Assembly: GCA_946965045.2 (NCBI GenBank)
Contig: OX337230.1
Span: 1,860,001-1,924,000 of the forward strand
Length of the DNA: 64,000 nt
Origin: Epithemia pelagica
Taxonomy: Eukaryota > Bacillariophyta > Bacillariophyceae > Surirellales > Surirellaceae
Direction: 5' to 3'
Shown here: positions 1 to 10,429 of the stretch, one piece after another
How positions within the stretch are numbered: the stretch's first letter is position 1
Layout: every line of letters starts with the position of its first letter
Position numbers and translations under genes: made by a program
The notes under the pieces: generated by a model
The model's database searches: none
Seen by the model: the letters and a program-made list of their open reading frames with translations, nothing else
Told to the model about the DNA's origin: nothing

Positions 1-107
1 TTCTTTTCTCACTTTTACACAAATGTCATTGGATGCCATAAAATACTAGCATCAGTCGATGTGTTGTAGATTCCACCATCACCTAGTTAAAGGTGAGAAT
101 CCTAACA
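1..107 (-). repeat. End of a diverged copia-type LTR, cut by the window edge
   Basis: The last 48 bases resemble the terminal part of the intact copia LTR at 48419-48462: both carry TGTAGA(A/T)TC, then an ACC cluster, then GGTGAGAAT(T/C)CTAACA. LTRs of this type end in TAACA on this strand, so the boundary is at 107. On the minus strand this boundary is preceded by a purine run (revcomp of 108-119), as expected of a polypurine tract, although those bases may also be coding sequence of the neighbouring recombinase fragment. The rest of the LTR lies left of the window. This is inferred from similarity by eye. Confidence 0.5.
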
Positions 108-109
108 AT

Positions 110-559
110 CTCCTCCCCTGCTGCAATGTAACAGGGAGTGGAATCAAAGTTCGCCAATGGCTGAACAGAGCAATGGCCTTGTCTCGGGACATTGGACAAA
201 CGACCGGGCCGTTGATGATGGATCGAAAGGGTGTACCCATCGCGCCACGAATGCTGGATGACATCCTGCATCGACAGTCATGCAAACTTTTCGACGATGA
301 TAAAAACCTTTTTCCTCTGACTGCCATCAAAGGGGAAGAGGACATCGTCACAAAATACTTTGTGTTCCGATCTTTCAGACGGGGCTCGAATACAAGAGCA
401 AAAGAGGTGGGCGTCGACCAGCCAGACCTTGAAACCGTCAACCGATGGAGAATAAAGGAGAGAGCAGGAGCCAATAAACCAGGCGGGGCCATTGACCACA
501 TGTACGCAGACCTATCGATGCTTGTGGGGCCGTTTCTCCAATATAGTTCTGCAATGTGA
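110..559 (+). pseudogene. Tyrosine-recombinase-like fragment (mobile element remnant)
   Basis: An open frame runs into the LTR end on its left and stops at 557-559. It resembles the C-terminal part of tyrosine-recombinase-like proteins that are repetitive in diatom genomes. There is a conserved stretch SGIKVRQWLNRA, then GPLMMDRKG, then FRSFRRGSNTRA, where HxxR would be expected, then NRWR, and a last helix containing HMYADLS with a possible tyrosine nucleophile. The N-terminal part of the domain is missing, because the LTR abuts the frame at 107. It may have been interrupted by that LTR, with the other half left of the window. The family assignment rests on memory of motif layout. A host gene is a weaker alternative. 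Confidence 0.45.
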
Positions 560-1585
560 CGACCAAACCAAGATTCTCGGTGGAGGGGGTTTCTGGAACT
601 GGCAAGTTGCGTTGAGGCTGACATGGCAAGGCCTCTTCGCTTCTTGTCCATAAGAGAGAGAGTTTGAGCCGATTGCGTCCCCTGTCCGTTTCCGCCTTTG
701 CGATTGCATGGTGCAACCTGATCGCGTTGGTGGGCCACAAGCGGATCCAACAGGAGTCTTGATTTGGGTCTTTCTTTTTGTTCTTTTGGGCCGGTTCCCC
801 TGTCTGAGCATTGTGCCAGATCGGACCCTGAGTGGTGAAGGATTACCCTTCCCCCCACAACACAACCTAAACTAGTGTTTACGGTTGCGAGAATCTAATG
901 AGATAAGTTTATGATTTGATTCTGCTGTTTGTCTTTGTGTTTGCGCGAGAGAAAGGGATCCTGAGGCTGGATGGCGACATGGTGGGTGCTGAGCAGGGTT
1001 TGCGAGTGCCCTGTCCACATCCACACTCATTACTATTGTACTCCTACAATAACTCTTGTTATTGTATTGTACCTTTTCACACACCCGAGCGGTATTTACC
1101 TTAAATTCCTTTTTGTATTTTTGTTGTGGAAAATCGATTTCTCGCCGAGTAGTGTACGATTTTTGTTTCCCGGTTGTCCCTCTTTGTGACACGGTCAAAT
1201 CCCGGAATCTGAAATCGCTCTTCTTCCGCCCGCCAGATTCACTCATTTATCGGAATATAACGGTCGGTATCTGACAATTTCCCAGAGTCATGTGCCGGCG
1301 CGAGCCGAGATGTCCTGCCATCCAGGCAAGGTGCGCACATCATTCGTTGTTGTTCGTTCGCAGCCAAAGAACAAACACGAATCACCGCATGCAGACACAG
1401 GTGTGAGACCGACATTTGATCAACATACATGTTGGTTTTGCATGTTTTGACCCCTCTCATCTTTTTTGTACCACTCAGTCTACAATTCCCAAAGATCGAA
1501 GTCCTTTCAGCTGCATCCAAGCAAAGGACACTGAGAGTACAAGGTTGGGGGACTTTTCCGATCATTCAGAGGAGCACGTTTAGCC
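560..1585. other. Intergenic, no supported gene
   Basis: Several short open frames overlap on both strands here, but none shows a recognisable domain or a plausible start with coding continuity. The last 100 to 200 bases probably hold the promoter and 5' leader of the gene at 1586. Confidence 0.5.
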
Positions 1586-2341
1586 ATGCCCCGTGTCAAC
1601 GATGCTTGTCCGCGATACAAAGCCAAGAGTGTTCAAAAGCTAGATGACAATGCATTTCTTGTTGTAGCCACCTTGAAAAATGGCAAAATGATGAAAAGCA
1701 ACAAAAACATGATTATCCTAAGACACAACAAACGGGAGCTTACATTGATCAATCCCGTGCGACTTGACGATGAAGGCGAAGCTACTCTACAAAAGTTGGG
1801 AACGATTCAAAGACTTATCCGACTGGCACCTCGTCAGGGTGTGGAACATGACAAGTATTATCTAAGCAGGTTCCCGACGGTGAGAAGATGGGCACCTTCA
1901 CGCGGTACTGACGATGAACTACCTGTTCATCGAATATTGACAGAAGACGATGACGCCATTTTGCCGGCTTGTCACGTGTTCAGTTTTCAAGCCACAGCAC
2001 TGCCTGAATGTGCACTTGTAATACTACAAGATTATGTGGGCAATCTACTTGTGACGGCAGAGGCTCTTCAAGCGCACCGAGACAATCCTCACATCAATTT
2101 AGCTGCGAGAACTCAATTGGCAGCGCGGGGGCTATTGGTACGAGATGTCGTTATCCCGCCTTGCTGGCTGAAACAGATGCAGTCGTCTGCCAAGAAAGAC
2201 AAGAATGGAATCCGCAATGATATGGAATCACTGCTTAGACTGGACTTTGAAAGATTGGTTGGCTGTACTGGTGTAATGATACATCAGAGAGCCAAAGAAA
2301 AGGTTGTTGTCGCGGTCGAGCAAAGTCTACCATTGTGGTGA
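1586..2341 (+). CDS. DUF4336-like protein (metallo-beta-lactamase-like fold)
   Basis: This is an intronless 251-codon frame opening with ATG at 1586. Residues about 25-95 follow the pattern of the DUF4336 family, which resembles metallo-beta-lactamases: a short beta-rich start, then KRELTLINPVRLDDEG, then a block reading GTIQRLIRLAPRQGVEHDKYYL. In that family the block matches the segment between the first strands and the metal-site loop. I do not see a canonical HxHxDH motif, so catalysis is doubtful. No signal peptide or membrane segment is visible. The family call is by motif memory; the function is unknown. Confidence 0.55.
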   Translation: MPRVNDACPRYKAKSVQKLDDNAFLVVATLKNGKMMKSNKNMIILRHNKRELTLINPVRLDDEGEATLQKLGTIQRLIRLAPRQGVEHDKYYLSRFPTVRRWAPSRGTDDELPVHRILTEDDDAILPACHVFSFQATALPECALVILQDYVGNLLVTAEALQAHRDNPHINLAARTQLAARGLLVRDVVIPPCWLKQMQSSAKKDKNGIRNDMESLLRLDFERLVGCTGVMIHQRAKEKVVVAVEQSLPLW

Positions 2342-2806
2342 GAACCCTCTTCTGAGAACAAAGAACGCGCTCATGCATGGTCTAGAGGGATTCGTTTGTT
2401 CATGCTTCTTTGTACATTGTTGTTCGATACATGTTTCATTTCGCTACTCCTACGTCATATGTATTTCTCTGCTAAGCAAGAATAATTCTAGAAACAATTA
2501 GTTGAACAAGTCCGCAGTTGCTGTATCATAGTAGCGTCACGTTTCATGATACAACATGGTTCTTTATGATGTTGAGGCAACAATATTGTTGTGTCTAAGA
2601 GATTTAGCCCTAGAGGGGTCCCCTCTTGCTACTCGCTAGCATGGAGGACTACATATTACATAGATAATCTATGGAGTTTATTGCTAGGGTATCTTCTTCC
2701 CATCCATCCATAGACAATGCGAATGCGAAGATGTTGCTGTTTCTTCAATGATGTCCATGTTCGAAAAAAGATACTCTCTGGGCTTTGAATCTGAAAGGAG
2801 ACAACC
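2342..2806. other. Intergenic spacer
   Basis: This stretch holds the 3' flank of the DUF4336-like gene and the promoter of the AlkB-like gene. The only structure I see is a short GC-rich hairpin near 2612-2627 (AGAGGGG/CCCCTCT). No coding signal is visible. Confidence 0.5.
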
Positions 2807-4054
2807 ATGAGGATCGCTTCAACGAGAGCACTTGCCATATGTTTCAGGTGGTTCTTGTCAGTTCTGCTTGGCATCTTCTTTTCGTCTCGTGGTGCCAACT
2901 CATGGACTTCGGACTTCTTGTCTCGGTCGCAGTTGGTCAATGAGCTGCAAACCTCTTGTTTCACTCCTCAGGACATTCTTGATCGTGTAGGTCGACATGT
3001 TACTCCTGCGATCGATCCATCTGGTGAACTATCTCGGCTTGTTCTTGTAAGACTGTCGAAGCAATGGACTTCTCTAGGCAACAGACGAATTCAAGACGAC
3101 GAGCTCAAGGCTTGGAGGGTTGCTGACGAGGAACAAAGTTTACTGGACGCTGTTGTGAGAAGTTTGTTGGAATCGGCATCAGAGAGCAGCTGTTCGTATG
3201 GTAATTTGGTCGAGGGAACAAAAGCCTATTCAATCGTGTCAAGGCTGCAGCCTGTGGTTTCTTCAGAAGAAGTCATTAACTTCTGGCAAGATAAGGCAAG
3301 CAACCTTGTCCCACACTTGAACGACAACGAAATCTCGGGTATTCATTGGGCCATTGAAGGTATGGCCTGCTCTTTGAATTCGACAACAAATGGCGGGAAA
3401 GTCTTTGTGCCTGAACCCATCCAAAGAGCATTCGCCGATCTTGATTTGCCTTTCCGTATCATACCAGGGTTGCTTTCCGACAGTCCGTACCTCTCTGTTC
3501 AAACTATGTGCAATGAGGTGGAGTTTAATGTGGACCAAATTCAAACAGTGTCAAATAAGGTTGTGAGTGAAAGACGAGAAACAGCTTGGCAGGGTGATCA
3601 TGGTGTAGCTCCTTTTTTATACGGAGGAAAGGCGATGCCCACTCACAATTGGTCACCGATTGTTCGCAATGTGCGCGATTATTTGGCTGACCCAAAAAGT
3701 GGACACAATGAATACTATGATTGCAGTCTGATCAATCACTATCCAAACGGTGACAGTGGCATGCGTTACCACGTTGATCCTGATCAAGGTACACTGTGGG
3801 ACTATGACACTGCTGTTGTTAGTGTAGGAGCGTCACGGCGTTTTTCCTTTCGCCGAATTCCATCATTGGAAAGTGATGGCAAGAACAATTGTCATCACAG
3901 CTACGTGGTAATGCACGGAGACGTTGCCCATATGTTTGGACGTTGTCAAGAGCAATATCAACATTGCGTCAAAAAGGCCGAGACAAGAGAGGACAACGCT
4001 GCCCGAGTAAGCTTGGTATTCAAACGATCTTTGGGCTGTAAAACGTCATCTTGA
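2807..4054 (+). CDS. Secreted or ER-targeted AlkB-like 2OG-Fe(II) oxygenase
   Basis: A single-exon 415-aa frame. Residues 1-30 form a strong signal peptide or anchor (RWFLSVLLGIFFSS core) without the phenylalanine-containing plastid junction, so entry to the secretory pathway is inferred. Residues about 270-410 carry the AlkB-type double-stranded beta-helix. They show NHYPNGDSGMRYHVDPDQG with the iron ligands H322 and D324, then DTAVVSVGASRRFSFR, then a distal histidine (H386 in QYQHCV), then ARVSLVFKRS with the 2-oxoglutarate-binding arginine R400. The second arginine of the usual RxxxxxR is lysine here (K406). The N-terminal 250 residues are not recognised. The family reaction is Fe(II)- and 2OG-dependent oxidative demethylation or hydroxylation; the substrate is unknown. 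Confidence 0.8.
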   Translation: MRIASTRALAICFRWFLSVLLGIFFSSRGANSWTSDFLSRSQLVNELQTSCFTPQDILDRVGRHVTPAIDPSGELSRLVLVRLSKQWTSLGNRRIQDDELKAWRVADEEQSLLDAVVRSLLESASESSCSYGNLVEGTKAYSIVSRLQPVVSSEEVINFWQDKASNLVPHLNDNEISGIHWAIEGMACSLNSTTNGGKVFVPEPIQRAFADLDLPFRIIPGLLSDSPYLSVQTMCNEVEFNVDQIQTVSNKVVSERRETAWQGDHGVAPFLYGGKAMPTHNWSPIVRNVRDYLADPKSGHNEYYDCSLINHYPNGDSGMRYHVDPDQGTLWDYDTAVVSVGASRRFSFRRIPSLESDGKNNCHHSYVVMHGDVAHMFGRCQEQYQHCVKKAETREDNAARVSLVFKRSLGCKTSS

Positions 4055-4628
4055 GAAGATTTTCTGTCATCTGTCGTACACAAGGTTAATGGTTAATACT
4101 ACACCAGTAGCACGATGGCGGAAGGTCTCTCGTAGAACATTGAAATGATTTCAAGGTAGTCCCGCGCTTTACATGATCGCAGTCATCAGACTCGTCTGAT
4201 CTAGAAGAATGATGGTGGTTCTACATATCATGGTGATGGTGGGTAGACAGAAGAGGAAGCAACATCTATTCATCGGAGTAGGAGTAGGAGATCCTTCTTT
4301 ATACCCCTACTCCTCTAAGATGTTTTGGAATGGGTGTGTAGGTCGTGGTCGCGGCTACGACCCAACGACGTCTCATTACCCCCAAGCATGGGCGACCCGG
4401 TCAGTCGCACTATTAGGTGCATTCCCTTAGTCATAACGGTACACTGAGGCCCACTCACCCCCGCTGGGGGTAGAAGTCTCATGGATTACGAAGAGCCATT
4501 CGGACGACGCTTCCTCAAAGGATTAGACGCGACAACTATCGTAATAATTGCAAATATTCTAGCCAAAAGGACGGGATTCAGAGAGCTTGATTGGACATCG
4601 CACTGCTTGTTGGAATAAAAAGTGACAA
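4055..4628. other. Intergenic with GC-rich hairpins
   Basis: No gene is supported. The stretch contains GGAGTAG repeats near 4275-4290 that can pair with CCTACTCC near 4305-4313, and CACCCCCGCTGGGGGTAG near 4456-4473. The second resembles the GC hairpins at 28372-28452, so a dispersed repeat is possible. Confidence 0.4.
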
Positions 4629-6255
4629 ATGTCGAACGCGTACGGGTTTGATTTTTTGCGTACCGAGCATCTTGATGAGAGTGCGCAGCAAGATGTGGTC
4701 CAAAAGCCTTCAAGCACTCAGGATGAACCAGGTACCCCGTCTACCATGGTCCTCTCTGAGGAAGCTTTGAATGAGATTCAGAACAAGCCTGACCTGGAAA
4801 AACAGTTCATGATTCTCCATTTCCTACAAGCACACCGCGGTTCTGGTTGTCTCGCACCCGATGTGATCTACAAATCAACGGGGATCGATTTGGATGTCGA
4901 TACCAAGGTTGGCGAAATGCTTCAAAAGAATCCAAAAGTTAAGGTGGAAATGGTCCCCGACCCCGAAAACCCGGCTCTACTCGTTGCTACTTACGCGTAT
5001 CAAGCAAAATATAGCACAGTACGCGATCGAACTACGTTGTTGGCACAAATCAATCGGATGGTGTCAGGTGTCCCCATGCGTGACCTACTGGACTCCTATC
5101 CAACTGTCGCGGACGATTTGCAAGCACTCATAACCGCAGGCGATGTAGTTGCTGTGGCCAATAGCGAGGATAAGGACAAGATACTCTTTCCGCGTGGTGA
5201 AGCATTTCTGGTGGAACTGGATGGAATTGTCACCTTGCCACGAAAAAAGGAAGGGCACGAACAACAGGTGGTGCAAGTAGATACGGATGTTGACCCTACG
5301 ACACAGATACGTCGTGGTGAAGCGATCCAGGTTGGTGGAGAATGGTTCCGAGTGAGCTCCGCCGTCCGAGCTGGTGTTCCACTTTCGGAACAGCCCAGTC
5401 GTGCTCAGGCGCCCTTGTCAGTGTCAAGCTCGCAAGATTTACCCAAACGAAACGAAGTGGATGGATACATACGGCCGCTGAACAGCAAAACAATTCCAAT
5501 GGACAACACTCTCTCATCCAAAGGTGTTGGCAATCTTCAATGTGCGAAGGAAGCAAGGGAGAGTTTGTCCAAACTGGCCCATGGTGGACGTATTTCATCA
5601 GGTGGGGGAGGTGGAAGTTTAGGTGTTTTGGTCGGACAAGCTCTGGGGTCGTTGGCACATCCCAACAATCCTGCAGCACTCGCTGGGGCAGCCGCAGCAT
5701 CATCAGGATCTTCCTCATCGGTTTCTTCGTCGGCTCGTCGCCGCCAAAATCGTAATGCAGTCAGCACAAATAGTTCGCAAGGAGGTGGAGCCACGAAAGA
5801 AGAACTGATAAAGGCCGCCAGTGATGTGGCCCTAGCCACTTTTTCTCATGCGTGGCGTCATGGTTGCACCAAAGATATTCGTGCCATGTACCTAGCCACA
5901 GCCAAGTTGGTGCCAGACTCAGACGCTGAACTTCAAGCGAAACTGGTGGAACAGAGATTATTGGAGCCGTAGGTTATGCCTCTGTGTTGCGTCTCTTTTC
6001 TTGTTGCTCGACTGAAGCTGACCTCTATTTTTCGATTTATGCAGGGGCGAACAGATGCGTCGCCCTCGTTTGAAAAAACGGGGTGCCGGAGCGAACTTGG
6101 ACAACGATGGAAAGCCAAAGAAACGACGTTATTACGAAAGAAAAAATCAACGGATGACGAACACACACTTGGACAACACGCCAGAAGGTGCGGTCCTAGC
6201 ATTGGCGTTGGAGCAACAAAAACAGGGAAAGAGTGTTGGTGACGGTGGAATGTGA
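4629..6255 (+). CDS. GTF2E2: Transcription initiation factor TFIIE subunit beta
   Basis: Two exons, 4629-5968 and 6045-6255, give 516 aa. The 76-nt intron has GTAGGT and TTATGCAG ends and is phase 2; ignoring it would end the protein at a TAG at 5970. Residues about 50-190 show two winged-helix-like segments (LEKQFMILHFLQAHRGSG, then TLLAQINRMVSGVPMRDLL followed by DKDKILFPRGEAF), as in the TFIIE-beta core. The second exon begins with RRPRLKKRGAG and is strongly basic, ending in a KKRRYYERKNQR and THLDN segment, like the basic C-terminus of human TFIIE-beta. The middle is a long Ser/Gly/Ala-rich linker (about 330-400) absent from animal proteins. TFIIE recruits and stimulates TFIIH at RNA polymerase II promoters. 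Confidence 0.85.
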
Positions 6256-6804
6256 ACTCTTTTTCTCCCCCCATTTTGAAATGGGATTTACTTCAGCTCA
6301 GTACGCAGCCACAGTGAAATCACAGATTGGCGTTGACGTCTTCAAAGCACCCGTGAAAATTCATAGACGCAGGAATGTGGACTGTTGTTGTTGACCGAAG
6401 TTCATACCCATCAATTGATGGTTTCGTGTGTTGACGTGCATTTGAAATGCATCAACTTTATCCCGGAAATCCTTCGTCAGGCCGACCATAAAGTGGGAAA
6501 CAAAATATAGAGATTCTCCTTTTAGCGGTTCAGCGTGAAGGATAGGTTGACAGCTCATGTTGCATGATAAGGCATCTTCTTGTCACAGGCGAGATGAGAA
6601 ACTAAGCTATGTAAAGAGCAGTAGGGGGAGAGGAGGCGTCATTGAGCCGTTCTATTCCGACGTTTTGCATCGTAACAATGATCTGTGTCGTATGAGTTTC
6701 AAATAAGGACTCTTGAGGTTCTGAGGTGGTCAATTCTCCATAGTCACCGTAAGAGGAAGATTTGGCGAGGCATCCTAATTCCCATTCGATTTTGTTCCTC
6801 AACT
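6256..6804. other. Convergent 3' flanks, no gene seen
   Basis: The TFIIE-beta and THOC5 genes converge here. Short frames on both strands have no coding character. I expect 3' untranslated ends and terminators but see no distinctive signal. Confidence 0.5.
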
Positions 6805-8880
6805 TTAGTACTTGTCTGGTTCAACGAGGCTCAGTGGGACTCTATCTCTTCCACGAACAGCACGTTCCGCGCTACCTGAAGCTGATCCACTTGACGCCAC
6901 TTCTTCCCACTTATGTAAGAGGCGGTTCAGCTGGTGTACTAAGATCCATTCAGCAAACAATAATGATTCCTCAGATTCAACCTCTCCCTGTGCCTTGCCA
7001 GCTCTAGAGGCGTCCGACAAAAGACTGCGATTCACGTCGCGCTCGAGAAGATCCCAAGTCACGTTATACAAAGCCGGTGAAGAGCTATCATGTGTGTCCG
7101 GGAAAAGTTTCCAAAACGGAGGAACAGCCGGATACTGTGCCTTGTCGATTTCCACACTAGCCCGAATATCCAAAATATTCGTTCGTGACAAGGACTTCTT
7201 ACAGTGAACATCATAGATGAAAATGGTCGAAGCACCACCAGATTGGTCCGGTTCTTGATTTTTACTTTGTTGTGTAAACGAAGCTTGCCAAGAAGACGGC
7301 GGCGCTAATGTTGGTGCGACAGTCGAGTCATCGCTGTGCTTAGCAACAGGTATCGGTGGAATCTTGTGATGTTGACAAAGAGACTGAAGTATGTATTTCA
7401 GAGTTGCATTGGCACGAATTCGCCGTTTCACTGTTTGAACAATTGTGCGGGTGGAGGTGGTAGATGGAGGAGTCAAAGATATGGAAGGCGATGGCGAAGG
7501 ACTCTGGCTTGTTGTTGCCGATGTCACCAAATGAACACCTCCCAAATAGTGACACCATCTATAGTATCCGTCCCCTGCATGTTCATTGGAAAAGAGGTAT
7601 GACAGCAACAATGATTGATCAAGGGCGGTGGGGCATCCACTCACTGATGCTTTGATGAATCGTGGGCCTGTGGGCGACTTTTCTTCGCAATACTGAAAGT
7701 GAATTGTAACTGCGCGTTTCTTATGACTGTTGTTGTTGGATCGATGCTTGGACGTAAAAATGTCAGGGACGGGCAAACTCCATTGAACCTCGTGTGGTTG
7801 TGAGGAATTGTCCTGTCCTTCCTGTCCTTTCTTCTGGTCGTCTGTAGACGACAATCCTATAGTTGGAACAACGCGAAGTATCATCTTGTCAGTCTGACGC
7901 ATTTCAGAAGCAGTGAAAGAACTATCCTCATCGCCTGCCATGATACGAGGTGACTCAACTAGGTCCAGGTATTCCTGAAGAGATACAAACAGAGTATAAA
8001 GTGGAGCAGGGAGTTGTTGAGCCAGCTGTAACCGTTCCATTCGGACGCTACCAATGTAGGGCAAGGAGAACCAGTTTTGCAATGGTTTTGACGCTTGTTC
8101 CAAGGTGGCGAGTTGCTGGGGAAGCTGAATTAGCATTTTTTGTTCCTCTTCACATTTCTTTTGGAGTGATTTCAGCTTGGATTTCAATGCATCTCGTTGC
8201 TTTTCCAAACTTGATCGCTTGGAAAGTTCTAAATGCAAGTACCGTAAGATGGATGCGCGGTGATTAGGATTGTTCGGCTCCAACGGAGTCAATGTTGATA
8301 CTGTCTCGGAATCATCAGTTGTACGCTGCTCATCCTTGCGCTGTTTCCGATGCCGTTGCGCCAAAACTTGTTCCAGAAAGGGCATGACATGATTCTTCTC
8401 TTTTGTAATCTTTTCTTCGAGGTTTGCCTTTTCGTACTGCAGAGAACCCCAAGATTTCTCTAGACGGCGCTTTGACCTACATTGGTCTTGACAAGACTTC
8501 TCTAGAACAGAGCACTGTTGCAACAAGTCGCGCTGCCACTTTCGGAGCAACAGTAGACCATTGCTCAGAGATGGTATTATGGCTGAAGACGTCGGCTCAG
8601 ACGGAGAGGAAGATTCCTCCGAAGGTGGTTTGTCATCAGCGGACGATTCCAGGCTATGCCTACCTTTGATCTGCTTCAACTGATCAATCATAAGCTCCAC
8701 CAAATGATGGATTTGTGTCGCATTCAAATCGCCTTGATCGAATGATGATGCAATATCCATCAAAGGTGCATTGTCGGCAGGTGATTCTATCGTTGTTGTG
8801 CGCGATCGTTTCGCTGGAGGCATGGAATCATCATCATCATTTTTCTCATCTGAAGATCTTTTGTTCGATTCAGAGCTCAT
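6805..8880 (-). CDS. THOC5: THO complex subunit 5 homologue
   Basis: A single-exon 691-aa protein. I chose the ATG at 8880 (MSSESNKRSS); the frame is open further 5' but without an earlier ATG. The N-terminus has an acidic stretch and a PAKRSR nuclear-localisation-like motif. Residues about 90-260 are rich in heptads (ANLEEKITKEKNHVMPF and SLEKQRDALKSKLKSLQKK), predicting coiled coil. The family-typical segment LPYIGSVRMERLQLAQQLPA with PLYTLF follows at about 265-300. THOC5 works in the THO/TREX complex, coupling transcription elongation to mRNA export in the nucleus. The C-terminal half is diverged. It is divergently arranged with the gene at 9156, 275 bp away. Confidence 0.75.
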   Translation of the reverse strand: MSSESNKRSSDEKNDDDDSMPPAKRSRTTTIESPADNAPLMDIASSFDQGDLNATQIHHLVELMIDQLKQIKGRHSLESSADDKPPSEESSSPSEPTSSAIIPSLSNGLLLLRKWQRDLLQQCSVLEKSCQDQCRSKRRLEKSWGSLQYEKANLEEKITKEKNHVMPFLEQVLAQRHRKQRKDEQRTTDDSETVSTLTPLEPNNPNHRASILRYLHLELSKRSSLEKQRDALKSKLKSLQKKCEEEQKMLIQLPQQLATLEQASKPLQNWFSLPYIGSVRMERLQLAQQLPAPLYTLFVSLQEYLDLVESPRIMAGDEDSSFTASEMRQTDKMILRVVPTIGLSSTDDQKKGQEGQDNSSQPHEVQWSLPVPDIFTSKHRSNNNSHKKRAVTIHFQYCEEKSPTGPRFIKASVSGCPTALDQSLLLSYLFSNEHAGDGYYRWCHYLGGVHLVTSATTSQSPSPSPSISLTPPSTTSTRTIVQTVKRRIRANATLKYILQSLCQHHKIPPIPVAKHSDDSTVAPTLAPPSSWQASFTQQSKNQEPDQSGGASTIFIYDVHCKKSLSRTNILDIRASVEIDKAQYPAVPPFWKLFPDTHDSSSPALYNVTWDLLERDVNRSLLSDASRAGKAQGEVESEESLLFAEWILVHQLNRLLHKWEEVASSGSASGSAERAVRGRDRVPLSLVEPDKY

Positions 8881-9155
8881 GGTGCTCTGGCCGAAGATCT
8901 CAATGAAAACAAACGAGATACCACAGGAAAGAGTCACACGGTAGACAATCAATAATTCTCCGCCATGGTGGATGTGGTGGAAAACGGCGGCGCGATTTTT
9001 CGGTCGCGTATAAAGGGCAGACGCACGGACGCACCTTCCGATTGCCGTTACAAATCTTACGAAGAGTCAACAATGACGATTTGATGTCACATGTATCTAC
9101 CTTGGACACCCGTTACCTATTGACTCTTTGATTCTTTCACGATAGACACTTCACC

Positions 9156-10048
9156 ATGACTTCGTCTTTTCGATACCCTCCTCGACTTCTTCATAGCTAC
9201 ACTGAATCTCAATGGTTGCCTGAGACTGAAGAGCAGCAAACATCGAGGTGCGTTCGAGTTGACCACTTCTCATAAATCTCTGTTGTGGTTGTCATTTGTC
9301 ACGTTCCGTTCCATACATGCTCTTATATCTCTCGTTGTGTATTTGAACTAGTTTGGATCGATTGGAAGCTGAAGAGAAAGCAAGAGTACAGAAACTAAAG
9401 CGACAAGTACTACCAGAAAATATTCCGGATCCTATTGGTTTGGATGACACCAAAAAGTTCTCTCTCAACAACGACCAGCAAGCATCCACAGATTTCTTAG
9501 GATCGACTGCAGCGCTCTATGGCCCACTCATCAGCACCAACAGCAACGTCCAACAGCTTTTTTGGGAAAAATATGAAATGCAACACCAACAAGCAATGGA
9601 ACGTCATCGACGCCCAAACCGTGATGAACAAGGTACATCAGAACTACGGCACCAGGAACAGCCATCTTCAATAGGTATCTTGCCTTACGGCAGAAGGCGT
9701 CGCTACAATTTCAGGGCTCATGGACCTTTGCCTACAGGAATGGAAGTTCCCGACTCTATTGTGACACAGCAAACCACCCCACGTTTGACAACTGTTGCGT
9801 TTCCAGGGGAACTGTACAGTAACAAAGTATCCATGGCCAACCCTACGAATGCAGCAAAACTTTCTTCAGCTGTTGCCTCGAGCTCAAATAGCGCTTCACC
9901 TGGTTCCATTGGGGGTAGGACAGTTGAAACTCCTCCGCCTTCAACGGGGGCCAAGAATAAGAGCAGTACGAGTATGATGAGTTTCAGTCCAGACGAAGAT
10001 ACAACTTTTGACGATGACGATGATGACGAAGACATGGTGGATGATTAA
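9156..10048 (+). CDS. Small acidic-tailed protein, possibly APC15-like
   Basis: Two exons, 9156-9247 and 9352-10048, give 262 aa; the 104-nt intron starts GTGCGT and ends TTGAACTAG, phase 2. The start is ATG in a CACCATGAC context. The N-terminus reads RYPPRLLHSYTESQWLPETE, then a helix rich in E/K/R/Q, then ENIPDPIG. This layout (aromatic-P-x-P-R, tryptophan, acidic pair, PIG) resembles anaphase-promoting complex subunit 15 (Mnd2), which also ends in an acidic tail; here the tail is FDDDDDDEDMVDD. The middle is low complexity Ser/Thr/Asn. The APC15 idea is a weak inference and no domain is certain. Confidence 0.55.
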
Positions 10049-10429
10049 CTTGAAAATATCTGTGACAACTTTATGTAGGACTGTCGATCTGCCGCATTCG
10101 TCAATTCTGCAGGTCAATCCAGACGATTGAGCTTTTTCGGAAATTGGCTCAGACGAAAGTATGGCGGCAACAGGTTCCGATCGCGTAATCCTAGTTGAAC
10201 ATTTCCCTTGATGATTGAATCGTCCCTACAACGCACAAGAATATCATTTCCATACTTGAAGATTTTAATAGACAAGTGAGGAGAATTGAAAAGGGCATTC
10301 TATAAAGAGTCTTCATCCAATTCGTCGTATCATACTATTAGCTCAATCTGAAAGCAAATACTTCGATTGACCCCAAAACTTCTGCTGGGAGCATGGTACA
10401 TTCAGCAGAACAAGCGATGGTGTGTGTAC
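10049..10429. other. Convergent 3' flanks
   Basis: This spacer lies between the 3' ends of the gene at 9156 and the psbW-like gene. I see nothing coding and no repeat. Confidence 0.5.

Noticed and set aside
79-858. A 259-codon minus-strand frame
   Set aside because: It lies opposite the recombinase-like frame and shows low-complexity basic sequence with no domain, so I treat it as a shadow.
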